A DNA stretch of 64,000 bases from JBBQWZ01 sp038210135 (GCA_038210135.1 JBBQWZ010000024.1:31371-95370), one strand, 5' to 3'; shown: positions 44,458 through 53,966, counted from the stretch's first letter. Made by a program: numbers and translations. Notes: generated by a model from the sequence alone, not told the origin.

Positions 44458-45264
44458 ATGGAAGCCCCCCCGCGAACCACCGGAGAACGGTTCGAGCGGC
44501 TCGTCCACATTATGGCGCGGCTGCGCGCACCCGATGGATGCCCGTGGGACCGCGAGCAGAGTTTCGGCACCATCAAGCGCTACCTCCTCGAGGAAACCTA
44601 CGAGGTAATGGACGCGATCGACGGTCGCAATTGGCCCGGTCTCGAAGAAGAACTCGGCGATCTTCTGCTGCAGCCGGTATTCTTCGCGCAAATGGCGGAG
44701 GAAGCCGGGCATTTCAGCATCGACGATTCGCTCGACGCCATCAACGAAAAACTGGTTCGCAGGCACCCGCACATCTTCGGTGACGCCAAGGCGGATACCG
44801 CCGATGAGGTCAAGAAACGTTGGGATGAAATCAAGGCGGAAGAGAAGCCTGCCGATCCGCGGCAAGGTTTGCTCGATCGGATTCCCAGGTCCGTTCCCGC
44901 GCTCGTCGAAGCCCAGGCGATTGCCGGTAAAGCCGCCGGAGCCGGATTTGATTGGGACAACGTCGAACAGGTCATCGAAAAACTTCACGAAGAGCTCGAC
45001 GAATTGAAGGAAGCGCGACGCGACGGAAGCGATATCGAAGGCGAATTAGGCGATATGCTTTTCGTCATTGTAAATATGGCGCGCTTTCTCAAGATTGATT
45101 CGGAACAGGCGTTGCGCAAGACGAACACAAAATTCCGGCGGCGCTTTTCGCACGTCGAAAACGGGCTCCGCGAACAAGGCAAGACTCCGTCGAGCGCAAC
45201 CGTGGCGGAAATGGAAGCACTCTGGCAGGACGCGAAGCGCATCGAAGCGGAGGCACGCCAGTGA
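44458..45264 (+). CDS. mazG: nucleoside triphosphate pyrophosphohydrolase
   Basis: 268 residues, two MazG repeats: LRAPDGCPWDREQSFGTIKRYLLEETYEVMDAI then EEELGDLLLQPVFFAQMAEE, and a second EKLHEELDELKEAR then EGELGDMLFVIVNMARFL. Both carry the ExxE..ExxD metal motif. Hydrolyses NTPs (house-cleaning). Its last codons overlap the next gene's GTG (GTGA), so it heads the plus-strand run of six genes. Confidence 0.93.
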   Translation: MEAPPRTTGERFERLVHIMARLRAPDGCPWDREQSFGTIKRYLLEETYEVMDAIDGRNWPGLEEELGDLLLQPVFFAQMAEEAGHFSIDDSLDAINEKLVRRHPHIFGDAKADTADEVKKRWDEIKAEEKPADPRQGLLDRIPRSVPALVEAQAIAGKAAGAGFDWDNVEQVIEKLHEELDELKEARRDGSDIEGELGDMLFVIVNMARFLKIDSEQALRKTNTKFRRRFSHVENGLREQGKTPSSATVAEMEALWQDAKRIEAEARQ

Positions 45265-46007
45265 GTACGCCGACGGCATTAACCGTTGCCGCGCTCACCG
45301 AGCGCGAGCACTTCGATGAAGCGGTTCGACTGCAAGAGGAAATCTGGGGTTTTGAGCCTGCCGAGTTGATCCCGGTTCGCATTTTTGCCGTCGCCTCGAA
45401 AATCGGTGGGCAGGCTTTCGGAGCCTACGACGGCGCCGACATGGTCGGCTTTTGTCTTGCTTTTCCCGGAATCAAATCGGGTCCGACACCGTATCTTCAT
45501 TCGCAGATGCTCGGCGTCCGCAAGGAATATCGAAACGCCGGCGTCGGCCGCATCCTCAAACTTCGTCAGCGCGAAGATGGCTTGTCGCGCGGGATCCAGT
45601 TGATGGAATGGACCTTCGATCCACTCGAAATCAAGAACGCCTACTTCAATATTGAGCGCCTTGGCTGCGTGATTCGCCGCTATCTCGTGAACGTCTATGG
45701 AACCACCACGAGTCATCTTCACGGCGGCTTGCCGACCGATCGCTGCGTGCCCGAATGGTGGTTTTCGAGTGTCCGCGTCCACGCGATTCTAGCAGGGGTT
45801 GCTCACGACCGGCCTCCGATCGAAGCCCGGATCTCGGTGCCGGTCGCGATCGAGACACTGCGGAAAACGGATTCCGCCGCCGCACTTGAGATCCAGGCGA
45901 ACGTGACACAACAATTTCAGCAACACTTTGGCGGCGGACTCGCCGTCGTTGGCTTTGAGCGAACCGCGGACGCGGGCAGCTATCTTCTTGGGAGACTTCC
46001 TTCATAA
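45261..46007 (+). CDS. GNAT-superfamily acyltransferase adjacent to OSBS/NAAAR
   Basis: 248 residues, GTG start overlapping mazG. A GNAT fold: LHSQMLGVRKEYRNAGVGRILKLRQRE carries the CoA loop (RNAGVG). The ERLGCVIRRYLVNVYG and GLPTDRCVPEWWF regions match the COG3375-type group that sits beside N-succinylamino acid racemase genes. In some Firmicutes that neighbour makes N-succinyl-D-amino acids for the racemase; the same role here is inference. Confidence 0.85.
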   Translation: MSTPTALTVAALTEREHFDEAVRLQEEIWGFEPAELIPVRIFAVASKIGGQAFGAYDGADMVGFCLAFPGIKSGPTPYLHSQMLGVRKEYRNAGVGRILKLRQREDGLSRGIQLMEWTFDPLEIKNAYFNIERLGCVIRRYLVNVYGTTTSHLHGGLPTDRCVPEWWFSSVRVHAILAGVAHDRPPIEARISVPVAIETLRKTDSAAALEIQANVTQQFQQHFGGGLAVVGFERTADAGSYLLGRLPS

Positions 46008-46008
46008 A

Positions 46009-47124
46009 ATGGCATTCACAATCGAACAAATCACGCTCCGGCGCATACGTATGCCGTTAGTCCACTTCTTTGAAACCAGCTTCGGACGCACCTACGAGCG
46101 CGAGATGGTGCTGGTGGAACTACAATCCGCCGGCGTATCGGGCTGGGGCGAAATGACCGCCGGCGAGAATCCGTTTTACAACGAAGAATGGACCGACTCC
46201 TGTTGGCTGATCGGGAAAAACTTCATCGCGCCGCGAATCCTCAACTTCAAATTCGAATCCGCGAATGACGTCGCCGCGCGCAGCGCGCATATCCGCGGCC
46301 ATCATATGGCGCAAGGCGGAGTGGAGGTCGCGGCCTGGGATCTGGAATCCCGTATGTTGGGCCTGCCGCTCTACCAGCACATCGGCGCCGGCGCGCGTAA
46401 GGAAATCCCCTGCGGCGTCTCGATCGGCATTCAGGATTCGATCGACCAGTTGCTGGCGAAGATCGACATCGAAGTGAAGGCCGGCTATCAGCGCATCAAG
46501 ATGAAGATCAAGCCTGGCTGGGATATCGACGCGGTGGGCGCCGTCCGCAATGCGTTCCCGAACATCCGGCTGATGGCCGACGCGAATTCAGCCTACACGC
46601 TCGCCGACGCCGACCGCCTGAAGAAGTTGGATGATTTCAACCTGATGATGATCGAGCAGCCGCTCGCGCACGACGAGATCATCGACCACGTGGAGCTCCA
46701 GGCGAAATTGCAGACGCCGATCTGCCTCGACGAATGCATCCGCTCCGCGCATCAGGCGGAACAGGCCATTCGCATGAAGGCGTGCGGCATCATCAACATC
46801 AAGCTGGGGCGCGTCGGCGGCTTCCGCGAAGCGAAGAAAATTCACGATATCGCACAGCAGCACAACGTCCCGGTCTGGTGCGGCGGAATGCTTGAATCCG
46901 GAATCGGCCGCGCCCACAACATCGCCCTCTCGACTTTTGCCAACTTCGTCCTGCCCGGCGACGTCTCGGCCAGCAAGCGCTATTGGGCTCGCGACATCAT
47001 CAGTCCCGGAGTCGAAGTTTCTCCACGCGGCACCATCACCGTGCGCGAAGATCCCGGCTTCGGCTATCCGATCGACATGGATTTCCTGAAGTCCGTGACG
47101 ACCCAGGAGGAAGTGATTCGTTGA
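46009..47124 (+). CDS. menC: o-succinylbenzoate synthase / N-acylamino acid racemase
   Basis: 371 residues, enolase superfamily. The Lys pair in RIKMKIKPG, DANSAYT, EQPL, CLDECIRS and KLGRVGG are the catalytic and metal-binding blocks. The family is bifunctional: OSBS in menaquinone synthesis, or racemisation of N-succinylamino acids. No other men gene is nearby, while the preceding gene is a GNAT, favouring racemase. ATG is 2 bases after the GNAT stop; its stop is overlapped by TTG of the next gene. Confidence 0.88.
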   Translation: MAFTIEQITLRRIRMPLVHFFETSFGRTYEREMVLVELQSAGVSGWGEMTAGENPFYNEEWTDSCWLIGKNFIAPRILNFKFESANDVAARSAHIRGHHMAQGGVEVAAWDLESRMLGLPLYQHIGAGARKEIPCGVSIGIQDSIDQLLAKIDIEVKAGYQRIKMKIKPGWDIDAVGAVRNAFPNIRLMADANSAYTLADADRLKKLDDFNLMMIEQPLAHDEIIDHVELQAKLQTPICLDECIRSAHQAEQAIRMKACGIINIKLGRVGGFREAKKIHDIAQQHNVPVWCGGMLESGIGRAHNIALSTFANFVLPGDVSASKRYWARDIISPGVEVSPRGTITVREDPGFGYPIDMDFLKSVTTQEEVIR

Positions 47125-48002
47125 AGCCGGGGCCTAGTCCGGCCCGATTGTATTCGCTGCTCCTCATAATGGTTTTCTTCTGGGCGGTGAGTTTTGTGGC
47201 GGGCAAAATCGCCTTGCGAGAGATTCCTGCAATGGTTCTGCCCGCCCTCCGCATGGCCCTCGCCGCGATCTTCCTGCTGCCGGTCTACTGGTGGGACGGC
47301 CGTAATCACGTGGAGCCGCGATGGACGAAAAGCGACCTCCCCACGCTGATCGTACTCAGCCTTCTCGGAGTCGCGTTGAATCAAATCTTCTATCTCGCTT
47401 CGCTGAGCCGGACCAGCGTCGGACATTCGTCGCTGATCATCGGCCTCACGCCGATCCTGGTGCTCGCCATCGCGGCCTTCGTCGGACAGGAAATCGTAAC
47501 CAGCCGCCGCGTCCTCGGCATGACCATCGCACTGGGCGGAGTCATCGTCCTCCAAGCCGGAAAAAGTGCGGGATCGACGATTCTCGGTGACCTGCTCGCT
47601 CTCGGAGCCGCCATCACCTTCGCCGGCTTCTCGGTCCTGGGCCGCAGAGTCAGCGGTCAGCATAGCCCCATCACGGTAATCACGTTCCTCTACGTCCTCG
47701 GAACGCTATTCCTGATTCCGGTCGCGTGGTTCAGCTGGGGTTCCTTCTCGTTGCAATCCGTCAGCGCGCTCGTCTGGTGGAACGTCGCCTACATGGCCTT
47801 GTTTCCTTCGGTGATTAGCTATCTGATTTTTTACTGGGCGCTCCGTCACATGCCGGCGTCTCGCGTCACTTCACTCGGCTATCTGCAACCATTAATCGCG
47901 ACCGCCACGGCGATCCTGGTGATCGGTGAGCCCGTCACTACCGCGCTGGTCTCAGGCGGACTCCTCGTACTCTTCGGAGTTGGAGTCGCGGAGCGAACCT
48001 GA
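47121..48002 (+). CDS. EamA/DMT-superfamily transporter
   Basis: 293 residues from a TTG overlapping menC's TGA, with AGGAGG 11 bases upstream. Ten hydrophobic helices, two EamA repeats: the first begins LLLIMVFFWAVSFVAGK, the second LLALGAAITFAGFSVLGRRVS. Transports metabolites such as amino acids; substrate unknown. Next gene begins 1 base later. Confidence 0.88.
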   Translation: MKPGPSPARLYSLLLIMVFFWAVSFVAGKIALREIPAMVLPALRMALAAIFLLPVYWWDGRNHVEPRWTKSDLPTLIVLSLLGVALNQIFYLASLSRTSVGHSSLIIGLTPILVLAIAAFVGQEIVTSRRVLGMTIALGGVIVLQAGKSAGSTILGDLLALGAAITFAGFSVLGRRVSGQHSPITVITFLYVLGTLFLIPVAWFSWGSFSLQSVSALVWWNVAYMALFPSVISYLIFYWALRHMPASRVTSLGYLQPLIATATAILVIGEPVTTALVSGGLLVLFGVGVAERT

Positions 48003-48003
48003 C

Positions 48004-49296
48004 ATGGGCTTCCTCGGACTCCTGAAACAGAACCGCAACTACCGCTGGTTGTGGACCGGGCAAGTCGTCAGCGAAGTCGGCGATCACTTCAACAACATCG
48101 CGGTCTTCAGCCTTGCCATTGCCATGACGAAGTCCGGCCTCGTCGTCGCCGGCATCATGTTGTCCCGCGCGATTCCTATGATGCTTGCCGGCCCGATCGC
48201 AGGAGTTCTGCTCGATCGGATGGATCGCAAGAAGCTGATGATCATCAGCGATCTCATCCGGTTCGTCGTGGCCCTGTTGTTCGTCGCGACGCTCACCTAC
48301 CGTAAGAATTGGCTCCTGTATGTCCTCAGCGGCTTGCTGATGTTTGCGTCGCCCTTCTTCACTAGCGGACGCGCCGCCATTCTTCCCAGCATTGCCAGCC
48401 GCGAGGAACTGCATGCGGCGAACTCCCTGACGCAAGCAACCCAGTGGACCACGGTGGCCGTCGGCTCGTTTCTCGCCGGCGCGACGGCGGCACAGTTCGG
48501 CTACGAGCTCGCCTTCATCCTGAACGCCTTTTCATTTCTCTTCTCGGCCTTCTGCGTCTCTCGTCTGAAATCGCCCACTGGAATGTTCCGCGCACCGCGC
48601 CGCGATCTCTCCGAGGATAAAGTCGTTCGACCCTGGCACGAGTATGCCGAAGGACTTCGCTACATGCGCTCGAATCCTCTCCTTCTCGGCATCGCCCTGG
48701 TCGGAGTCGGATGGGCCACCGGCGGTGGTGCCGCGCAAATCCTGTTCAGCCTCTTCGGCGATATCGTCTTTGATCGCGGCCCCAGCGGCATCGGTATGAT
48801 GTGGGGCTGTTCCGGCTGTGGACTCGTCGCGGGCGCGATGGTCGCGCACAAAATCGGGAAGACGATTTCCTTTCCCGCCTACAAACGCCTCGTCACGATT
48901 TCGTACCTGATTCACGGCGGCGCCTACGTCATCTTCAGCCAGATGCCGACCTTCGGCGGCGCTCTCCTGTTCATCGCGATCTCGCGATTCTCTGTCGCCA
49001 TCGCGTCCGTTCTCAATTTTTCGGAAATGCTGAAGCACGTCGCCGACGAGTATCGCGGACGCGTCTTTTCGACGATGGAGACCATGTCCTGGTCCATGCA
49101 GATGCTTTCCATGACCGCCGCCGGAGCCGCCTCCGACCACTACACTCCGCGCGCCATCGGCGCGGTCGCCGGCGTTTTGTCGGCCACCACCGGAATCTTC
49201 TGGGCAATGGCAAACTGGTCAGGCAAGCTGCCGGAGCCGCCCATCGGCGACGTCGATCCTGAGGACATCGCCGTACACGGCGACGACAAGGCCTAA
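48004..49296 (+). CDS. MFS transporter
   Basis: 430 residues, twelve predicted helices. NRNYRWLWTGQVVSEVGDHFNNIAVFSLAIAM then GIMLSRAIPMMLAGPIAGVLLDRMDRKKLMI give the MFS loop 2-3 motif in its EntS/MFS_3 form. Probably an exporter. Ends with a short acidic tail. It is 3 bases from the SDR gene's ATG. Confidence 0.87.
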   Translation: MGFLGLLKQNRNYRWLWTGQVVSEVGDHFNNIAVFSLAIAMTKSGLVVAGIMLSRAIPMMLAGPIAGVLLDRMDRKKLMIISDLIRFVVALLFVATLTYRKNWLLYVLSGLLMFASPFFTSGRAAILPSIASREELHAANSLTQATQWTTVAVGSFLAGATAAQFGYELAFILNAFSFLFSAFCVSRLKSPTGMFRAPRRDLSEDKVVRPWHEYAEGLRYMRSNPLLLGIALVGVGWATGGGAAQILFSLFGDIVFDRGPSGIGMMWGCSGCGLVAGAMVAHKIGKTISFPAYKRLVTISYLIHGGAYVIFSQMPTFGGALLFIAISRFSVAIASVLNFSEMLKHVADEYRGRVFSTMETMSWSMQMLSMTAAGAASDHYTPRAIGAVAGVLSATTGIFWAMANWSGKLPEPPIGDVDPEDIAVHGDDKA

Positions 49297-49299
49297 CTA

Positions 49300-50025
49300 A
49301 TGCCCGAAATCAAAGACCGTCTCGTTCTCGTCACCGGAGCTGCCAGGCGCATCGGACGCGCCATCGCGCTCGACCTTCACGCCCACGGTGCCCGCGTCGC
49401 AATCCATTACGGCGGCTCGGAATCCGAAGCGCGAAAGACGGCGGCGGAGTGCGGCAACGCGCCCGTCTTCAAAGCGAATCTCGAAAGCGTCAACGATATC
49501 GAACGTCTGTTTGCGGAGGTCGAAGACACCGCCGGTCCGCTGTACGGTCTCGTCAACAACGCGGCGCGGTTCACTCGCTTCCACCCGTTCGACGTCAAAG
49601 AAGCCGATTGGGATTTCATCCACAGCGTGAATCTGAAGGCGACCTTCTTCTGCTGTCAGCAAGCCGCAAAGCGCATGGTGCCGCGCGGAGAAGGCCGCAT
49701 CGTGAACATGAGTTCCCTCGGCGGAATCCGCCCCTGGGCCGAGCACGCGCATTATTGCGCCTCGAAAGCCGGAGTCATTCACATGACTCGCGCGCTCGCC
49801 AAGGCGTTCGCTCCGCAAGTGTCCGTGAATTCCGTCGCGCCGGGAGCGATCCCGTTCGGAGACGATGCCAGCGACGAGCGCGTAGCCTCGATGATCCGCG
49901 CGACTCCGGCGCAACGCGGGGGAACGCCGCAGGAGATCGCCGCGGCGGTTCGCTATTTTCTCGAAGCAACCAACTTCGTCACCGGGCAGGTCCTCGCCGT
50001 CGACGGCGGCCTCAGCCAACGCTGA
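49300..50025 (+). CDS. SDR-family oxidoreductase (pteridine reductase/FolM-like)
   Basis: 241 residues. LVTGAARRIGRAIALDLHAHG cofactor loop with an Arg pair (NADPH preference), LVNNAARF, catalytic Ser in NMSSLGG and YCASK, then GQVLAVDGGLS. The NNAARF motif and RR loop resemble FolM/PTR1-type dihydropteridine reductases, but classical SDRs overlap. Last of the plus-strand run starting at mazG. Confidence 0.87.
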   Translation: MPEIKDRLVLVTGAARRIGRAIALDLHAHGARVAIHYGGSESEARKTAAECGNAPVFKANLESVNDIERLFAEVEDTAGPLYGLVNNAARFTRFHPFDVKEADWDFIHSVNLKATFFCCQQAAKRMVPRGEGRIVNMSSLGGIRPWAEHAHYCASKAGVIHMTRALAKAFAPQVSVNSVAPGAIPFGDDASDERVASMIRATPAQRGGTPQEIAAAVRYFLEATNFVTGQVLAVDGGLSQR

Positions 50026-50118
50026 TTACCGTTCGCGTTCGAGACGACGGCCCGTGACCTCAGCAGGATAGCTGCAATCGACATCCGCTGGCGCCGCATT
50101 CCCGTATAGTTGAGTGAC

Positions 50119-50709
50119 ATGCTGTTCCTGTTCCCGCTGGTGGCAGCGGTGCTCCAGTTTCGAGATGACGCGGACCTGATCCGGCGCCTGCAGGCGCGCG
50201 ATCCGAACGCGATGGCCGAACTGTACGATCGCTACGGCAAGCTGACCTACTCGCTGATTTATCGCGTGGTGAGAAACGAAGGCGTGGCCGAAGATCTTGT
50301 CCAGGAAGCGTTCCTCCGAGTCTGGAATCGAATGGCTGCCTTCGACGCCGGCAAAGGCGCGCTTGGCCCCTGGATCCTGACCGTCGCTCGAAATCGCGCG
50401 ATCGATTATCTGCGGAGCTTGGACGGCCGGCTGAGTGCCGGCTCCGTCGAGCTCGACAAACTGGAACAACCTAAAACCTTCGAACGCGCCAGCGACCGCG
50501 CCCTCGAAATGGATCGTGCCCGCGCGTTAGCGGGCGCATTTAAGAAACTGACTGATCACCAGCGACAGGTTATCGAGATGGCCTATTACGAAGGTCTTTC
50601 GCAAACCGAAATGGCGGAGCGTATGAAGCAGCCCCTCGGTACCGTTAAGACCTGGGTCCGCACCGCTCTTCGCGCGTTGCGCGATGAACTCGGGGGGGTC
50701 ACCGCATGA
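50119..50709 (+). CDS. ECF-type sigma-70 factor
   Basis: 196 residues. Region 2: RDPNAMAELYDRYGKLTYSLIYRVVRNEGVAEDLVQEAFLRVWN; region 4: LTDHQRQVIEMAYYEGLSQTEMAERMKQPLGTVKTWVRTALRALR, a helix-turn-helix reading the -35. Sigma-K/RskA-like pairing: its stop overlaps the ATG of the anti-sigma gene (ATGA). A TTG at 50110 is an alternative start. The N-terminal 8-residue hydrophobic stretch (MLFLFPLVAAVLQF) is unusual for a sigma factor. Confidence 0.92.
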   Translation: MLFLFPLVAAVLQFRDDADLIRRLQARDPNAMAELYDRYGKLTYSLIYRVVRNEGVAEDLVQEAFLRVWNRMAAFDAGKGALGPWILTVARNRAIDYLRSLDGRLSAGSVELDKLEQPKTFERASDRALEMDRARALAGAFKKLTDHQRQVIEMAYYEGLSQTEMAERMKQPLGTVKTWVRTALRALRDELGGVTA

Positions 50710-51470
50710 CACCCCAGGATCTGCGTGACTTATGTCAGCTCTACGCACTCGGTGTGCTGGATGGAGAGGAGCTCACCGAGATGGAACAACTGCTGCGCGA
50801 AGACGGTGAAGCGGTCCGTCAGGCGATGCGTGATGCCGTCATCGCCAATGCCACCATCGCCTCTCTAGCTCCGCAGATGGAGCCTCCCAAGCGCCTGAAG
50901 AAGAAACTGCTGTCGGCGATCGGCGCCGGCACCGCCGAAACTGGCTGGAACTGGATGTGGGCGGCGGTCAGCACCATGCTGGTCATCGGCCTCGTCTGGA
51001 CCATGCTCGATAACTCGCGGAAAACAACTGAACTCGCTGACGCGCGGAAAGCCGCCGACGACACGCGCATCGCACTGACGCGTACCCGAGCCGATCTAAC
51101 CCGCGTGAACGCGGCTCTCCGTTTCCTCGATGAACCGGAAACAAGACTTGTCGGATTCGGTAAAGGCGAGCCGACGCCGCCCCGCGGCAACGTATTCGTC
51201 AACTCGAAAAGCGGCGTCTTACTGGTGGCTGCAAATATGCCCCAACTCACCGGCGGAAAAACTTATCAGTTGTGGGTAATCCCGAAGGGCGGAAAGCCGG
51301 TTCCCGCCGGCGTGTTCCAATCCGACGCATCCGGAACCGCTGTCTACCTGATGGCCGGCGCTGTCGATATGCGGTCCACCGGCGCGGTCGCGGTGACGGT
51401 CGAGCCTGACGGCGGATCACTACAACCGACCTCGACGCCAATTATTGTTGCGCCGCTGGCTGGCCTGTAG
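50706..51470 (+). CDS. RskA-type anti-sigma factor, membrane bound
   Basis: 254 residues. Residues about 3-75 form a helical zinc-less anti-sigma N domain (LRDLCQLYALGVLDGEEL is typical). A membrane helix follows (about 80-98, WNWMWAAVSTMLVIGLVW), a coiled linker, and a C-terminal extracytoplasmic RskA domain (GVLLVAANMPQLTGGKTYQLWVIPKGG). It holds the ECF sigma inactive until cleaved. Its last 29 bases overlap the convergent esterase gene. Confidence 0.9.
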   Translation: MTPQDLRDLCQLYALGVLDGEELTEMEQLLREDGEAVRQAMRDAVIANATIASLAPQMEPPKRLKKKLLSAIGAGTAETGWNWMWAAVSTMLVIGLVWTMLDNSRKTTELADARKAADDTRIALTRTRADLTRVNAALRFLDEPETRLVGFGKGEPTPPRGNVFVNSKSGVLLVAANMPQLTGGKTYQLWVIPKGGKPVPAGVFQSDASGTAVYLMAGAVDMRSTGAVAVTVEPDGGSLQPTSTPIIVAPLAGL

Positions 51471-53217
51471 GCAATTTGGAGTCGTTGCCGCGTAGGATCG
51501 CCAGCGCGGCGGCAAGTCCGCCCGCACGCTGAATATTGGGAACGTAGAAATCGCGCAGAAAATCCTCGTCGCTTCCCGCAAATGCTCCGAGTGGAGCATC
51601 CAAAGTCACTTCAGCCGGAGCGGACGCAGCGGCAAACGTACACCAGATTGCCGCTTTTCCAACGCCCTTGAGTTCGACTCCGGGACGCTTCAGCCAGGCG
51701 AGCGTCGTAAGAATATCTTGCACGCGGTTGGCATCGTCCGTGCGATTGAAGCCTACAAAATAGCGGTCGGACGTATTGCGCGGCTCCACCGCCTTACCCG
51801 TCTCGAAGGCCGTCACGAGATACGCCTCGCGTTCGGCGGGAACCAGGCTCTTCGCCGCGTCCGCGCCATCCGGATGGACGATCACTATCGCCGGACCGGC
51901 TCCGGAAACGTGAACGATGTTGACCCGGTCGCCCGTCTTTGGCCGCGTCAACGTAATCCGCTCGCCGTCGATCTCAGCCACAACATCGGAGGGCCATTCC
52001 GCCCCCATCGCCTGCAGCAATCGTGTCCGCGAAGGCTTTTCTTCGGCCAGCATTTCCCGCCAGCGCGCAAAAACCTGGTCGTAGTGCAAGGCTCCTTCCG
52101 GCATTCCCCGGCCCTTCAGAGCGAGCATTTCACTCGAAGATTCCACCTGTGTCGGCGGCTCCGGAATGGGGCCGTTGTCCGGCCGTCCCAGAAGATACTT
52201 GGCTAAAAAACGATACGCGGTCTCGCGGCTCGCCTTGTTGTAATTGTGCGGAGCGTCGAAATGCGCCATCTCCAAATTGCTGGACTTCCCGAACAGCTCG
52301 TAAATCGTCGACATCGCCGGATACTCTTCGCGCGGCGTATTCTTCGTCCAATCCCCGCTCGCCGAAATCATCAGCATCGGCCGCGGCGCGATCAAAGCGG
52401 CGATCTCCACGTTGAAAGTTTCAAAGCGCAGGTTCGGCGCGCTCTCGCATTCCGCGCCACCCTGCATGCTGGCCGAAATCATATTGACTGGCACCGCCAC
52501 TTTGATTCGTGGATCGACAGCCGCCAGTAGGAACGTTTGTGTTCCCCCACCCGACGGTCCCGTCGCGGCGATCCGGTTGGGATCCACGTCCGGCAGCGAC
52601 ATCAAAAAATCCACCGCCCGAATCGCATTCCAACCCTGCAGCGCCAGTGGCGTGAACGACCACAGAAGTTCCCGCGTCCCGCGCGCGCCTTGCCCTTTGG
52701 GCGGCCAGGAAAAATCATGCGGCGTCTGCATCGTGTCGTTGTAGCCGGCCATATCCCACGCAAACGCGACGAACCCCAACCGGGCTAAATTGATTCCGAG
52801 CGCAGGCGTCGAAACATTCACCTGGTTCTCGATCCGGCCATTGTTGAAATGCCCGTGCGGAAGTGCCACGCCAGGAAACGGACCCGTCTTGCCCACCGGC
52901 CGGTACAAATTTCCGCCCACGAAGTACCCCGGCATGGTTTCGAGAAGGATCGATTCGATCGTGTAGTCATCGTGCTCGATCGTCTTGTAAACCAGGTGCC
53001 GCAGCGGCGGTTTCTGAGGCATCGGATTCAAACCCGACGCGGTCAGGATCTGTTCACGAATTTGCGCGGACCGTTGTTGCCACTCCGCCAGGTCTTTATA
53101 AACCGGCATCGTGTAATGCGTATCCGTGTTTGGCGTGTAGGTGATTCGGCGGTCACGCGCAGGCGCCTGCGCGAAAATCGGAAAGACAAGCAGGAGCAGC
53201 AATAAGATGAATTTCAC
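51442..53217 (-). CDS. secreted alpha/beta hydrolase (acetylxylan esterase-like)
   Basis: 591 residues with signal peptide (MKFILLLLLLVFPIFAQA). The hydrolase core has FPGVALPHGHF, the nucleophile in ATGPSGGGTQTF and APRPMLMISASGDWT, an acid/His pair fits APHNYNK. Resembles the acetylxylan esterase/7-TM-like group; polysaccharide deacetylation is possible. A C-terminal domain of about 200 residues is unrecognised. ATGA overlap with the histidine-kinase-like gene upstream links the two. Confidence 0.83.
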   Translation of the reverse strand: MKFILLLLLLVFPIFAQAPARDRRITYTPNTDTHYTMPVYKDLAEWQQRSAQIREQILTASGLNPMPQKPPLRHLVYKTIEHDDYTIESILLETMPGYFVGGNLYRPVGKTGPFPGVALPHGHFNNGRIENQVNVSTPALGINLARLGFVAFAWDMAGYNDTMQTPHDFSWPPKGQGARGTRELLWSFTPLALQGWNAIRAVDFLMSLPDVDPNRIAATGPSGGGTQTFLLAAVDPRIKVAVPVNMISASMQGGAECESAPNLRFETFNVEIAALIAPRPMLMISASGDWTKNTPREEYPAMSTIYELFGKSSNLEMAHFDAPHNYNKASRETAYRFLAKYLLGRPDNGPIPEPPTQVESSSEMLALKGRGMPEGALHYDQVFARWREMLAEEKPSRTRLLQAMGAEWPSDVVAEIDGERITLTRPKTGDRVNIVHVSGAGPAIVIVHPDGADAAKSLVPAEREAYLVTAFETGKAVEPRNTSDRYFVGFNRTDDANRVQDILTTLAWLKRPGVELKGVGKAAIWCTFAAASAPAEVTLDAPLGAFAGSDEDFLRDFYVPNIQRAGGLAAALAILRGNDSKLPTGQPAAQQ

Positions 53218-53891
53218 GCGTCATTCCCAAAAACAGGGAACGAGATGCTGATCTTGGCCCCGTTTGTATCGGTCAAGTATTCCAGCGTACCTCCATTCGC
53301 GTGAACAGATTGCCGCGCGCTTTCGAGACTCAGCGAAGCGCCAACCGCGTGGCCGGGAGTTCGCCCCGGACTCGACATCTCGAGAACGATGCGCCCAGCG
53401 CCGTGCTGTGTCACGACACGAATCGGAGCCGCGTCCGTCGCACCCTTCGCCAGCAGCGAAAGCAGCCCACCGACCAGATCGCGCCCCTGCCCAGGATCCA
53501 GCAACACGTGCGGCAACGAGCCAACCAACCGCGCTTCGACCACCACCTCGGGCGGTCGCCGGGACAGCGCCTCGGAAATAATTTCCTCGAAGTCCACCAG
53601 CTCTCGCGCCGCCGTCGAAACCTCCACACAACGCACTCCGTTCGACAGAATCCAGTTCGACTGGTCTACCAAACCTTGCAACCGGGAGAGCTGTTCGCGA
53701 GCGCCAGCGTCCGCGCGCGGTAACACCAGGTTCAAGTAATACGCGATGGATTCGATCGTAGACAGCGGCTGGCGTAACTCATGCGCCATCATGCGGACCA
53801 CCTCGGCGGCATCCAACGAGGATTCCGCGGCTCCGTCTGGGTTTTGCAATGGTAAATCGGCAGGGACAGGCGAGAAGACGTGCGCGCTTGA
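53214..53891 (-). CDS. histidine-kinase-like protein with degenerate ATPase domain
   Basis: 225 residues. HisKA dimerisation/phosphoacceptor motif MMAHELRQPLSTIESIAYYLNLVL is intact (His in HELRQPL). The C-terminal HATPase-like region lacks the N-box Asn (LLSLLAKGA in its place) and the DxGxG box (SSPGRTPG), yet keeps LESARQSVHANGGTLEY. So it may be a phosphotransfer or regulatory protein, not a kinase. The start at ATG 53891 is set by a promoter whose -35 lies at 53961-53966. Confidence 0.75.
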   Translation of the reverse strand, partial: SSAHVFSPVPADLPLQNPDGAAESSLDAAEVVRMMAHELRQPLSTIESIAYYLNLVLPRADAGAREQLSRLQGLVDQSNWILSNGVRCVEVSTAARELVDFEEIISEALSRRPPEVVVEARLVGSLPHVLLDPGQGRDLVGGLLSLLAKGATDAAPIRVVTQHGAGRIVLEMSSPGRTPGHAVGASLSLESARQSVHANGGTLEYLTDTNGAKISISFPVFGNDA

Positions 53892-53937
53892 CATGGCTTG
53901 GAACGCGAGAGTGGAGTCCTCTCGAAGACGACTCCCT

Positions 53938-53966
53938 ACTGTAACGATGCCGCCTATCCGCGTCAA
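53938..53966 (-). promoter_or_regulatory. sigma-70-type promoter for the kinase-like gene
   Basis: On the minus strand TTGACG (53966-53961), 17-bp spacer, TACAGT (53943-53938). Places transcription near 53931, about 40 bases before the ATG at 53891. Confidence 0.65.
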
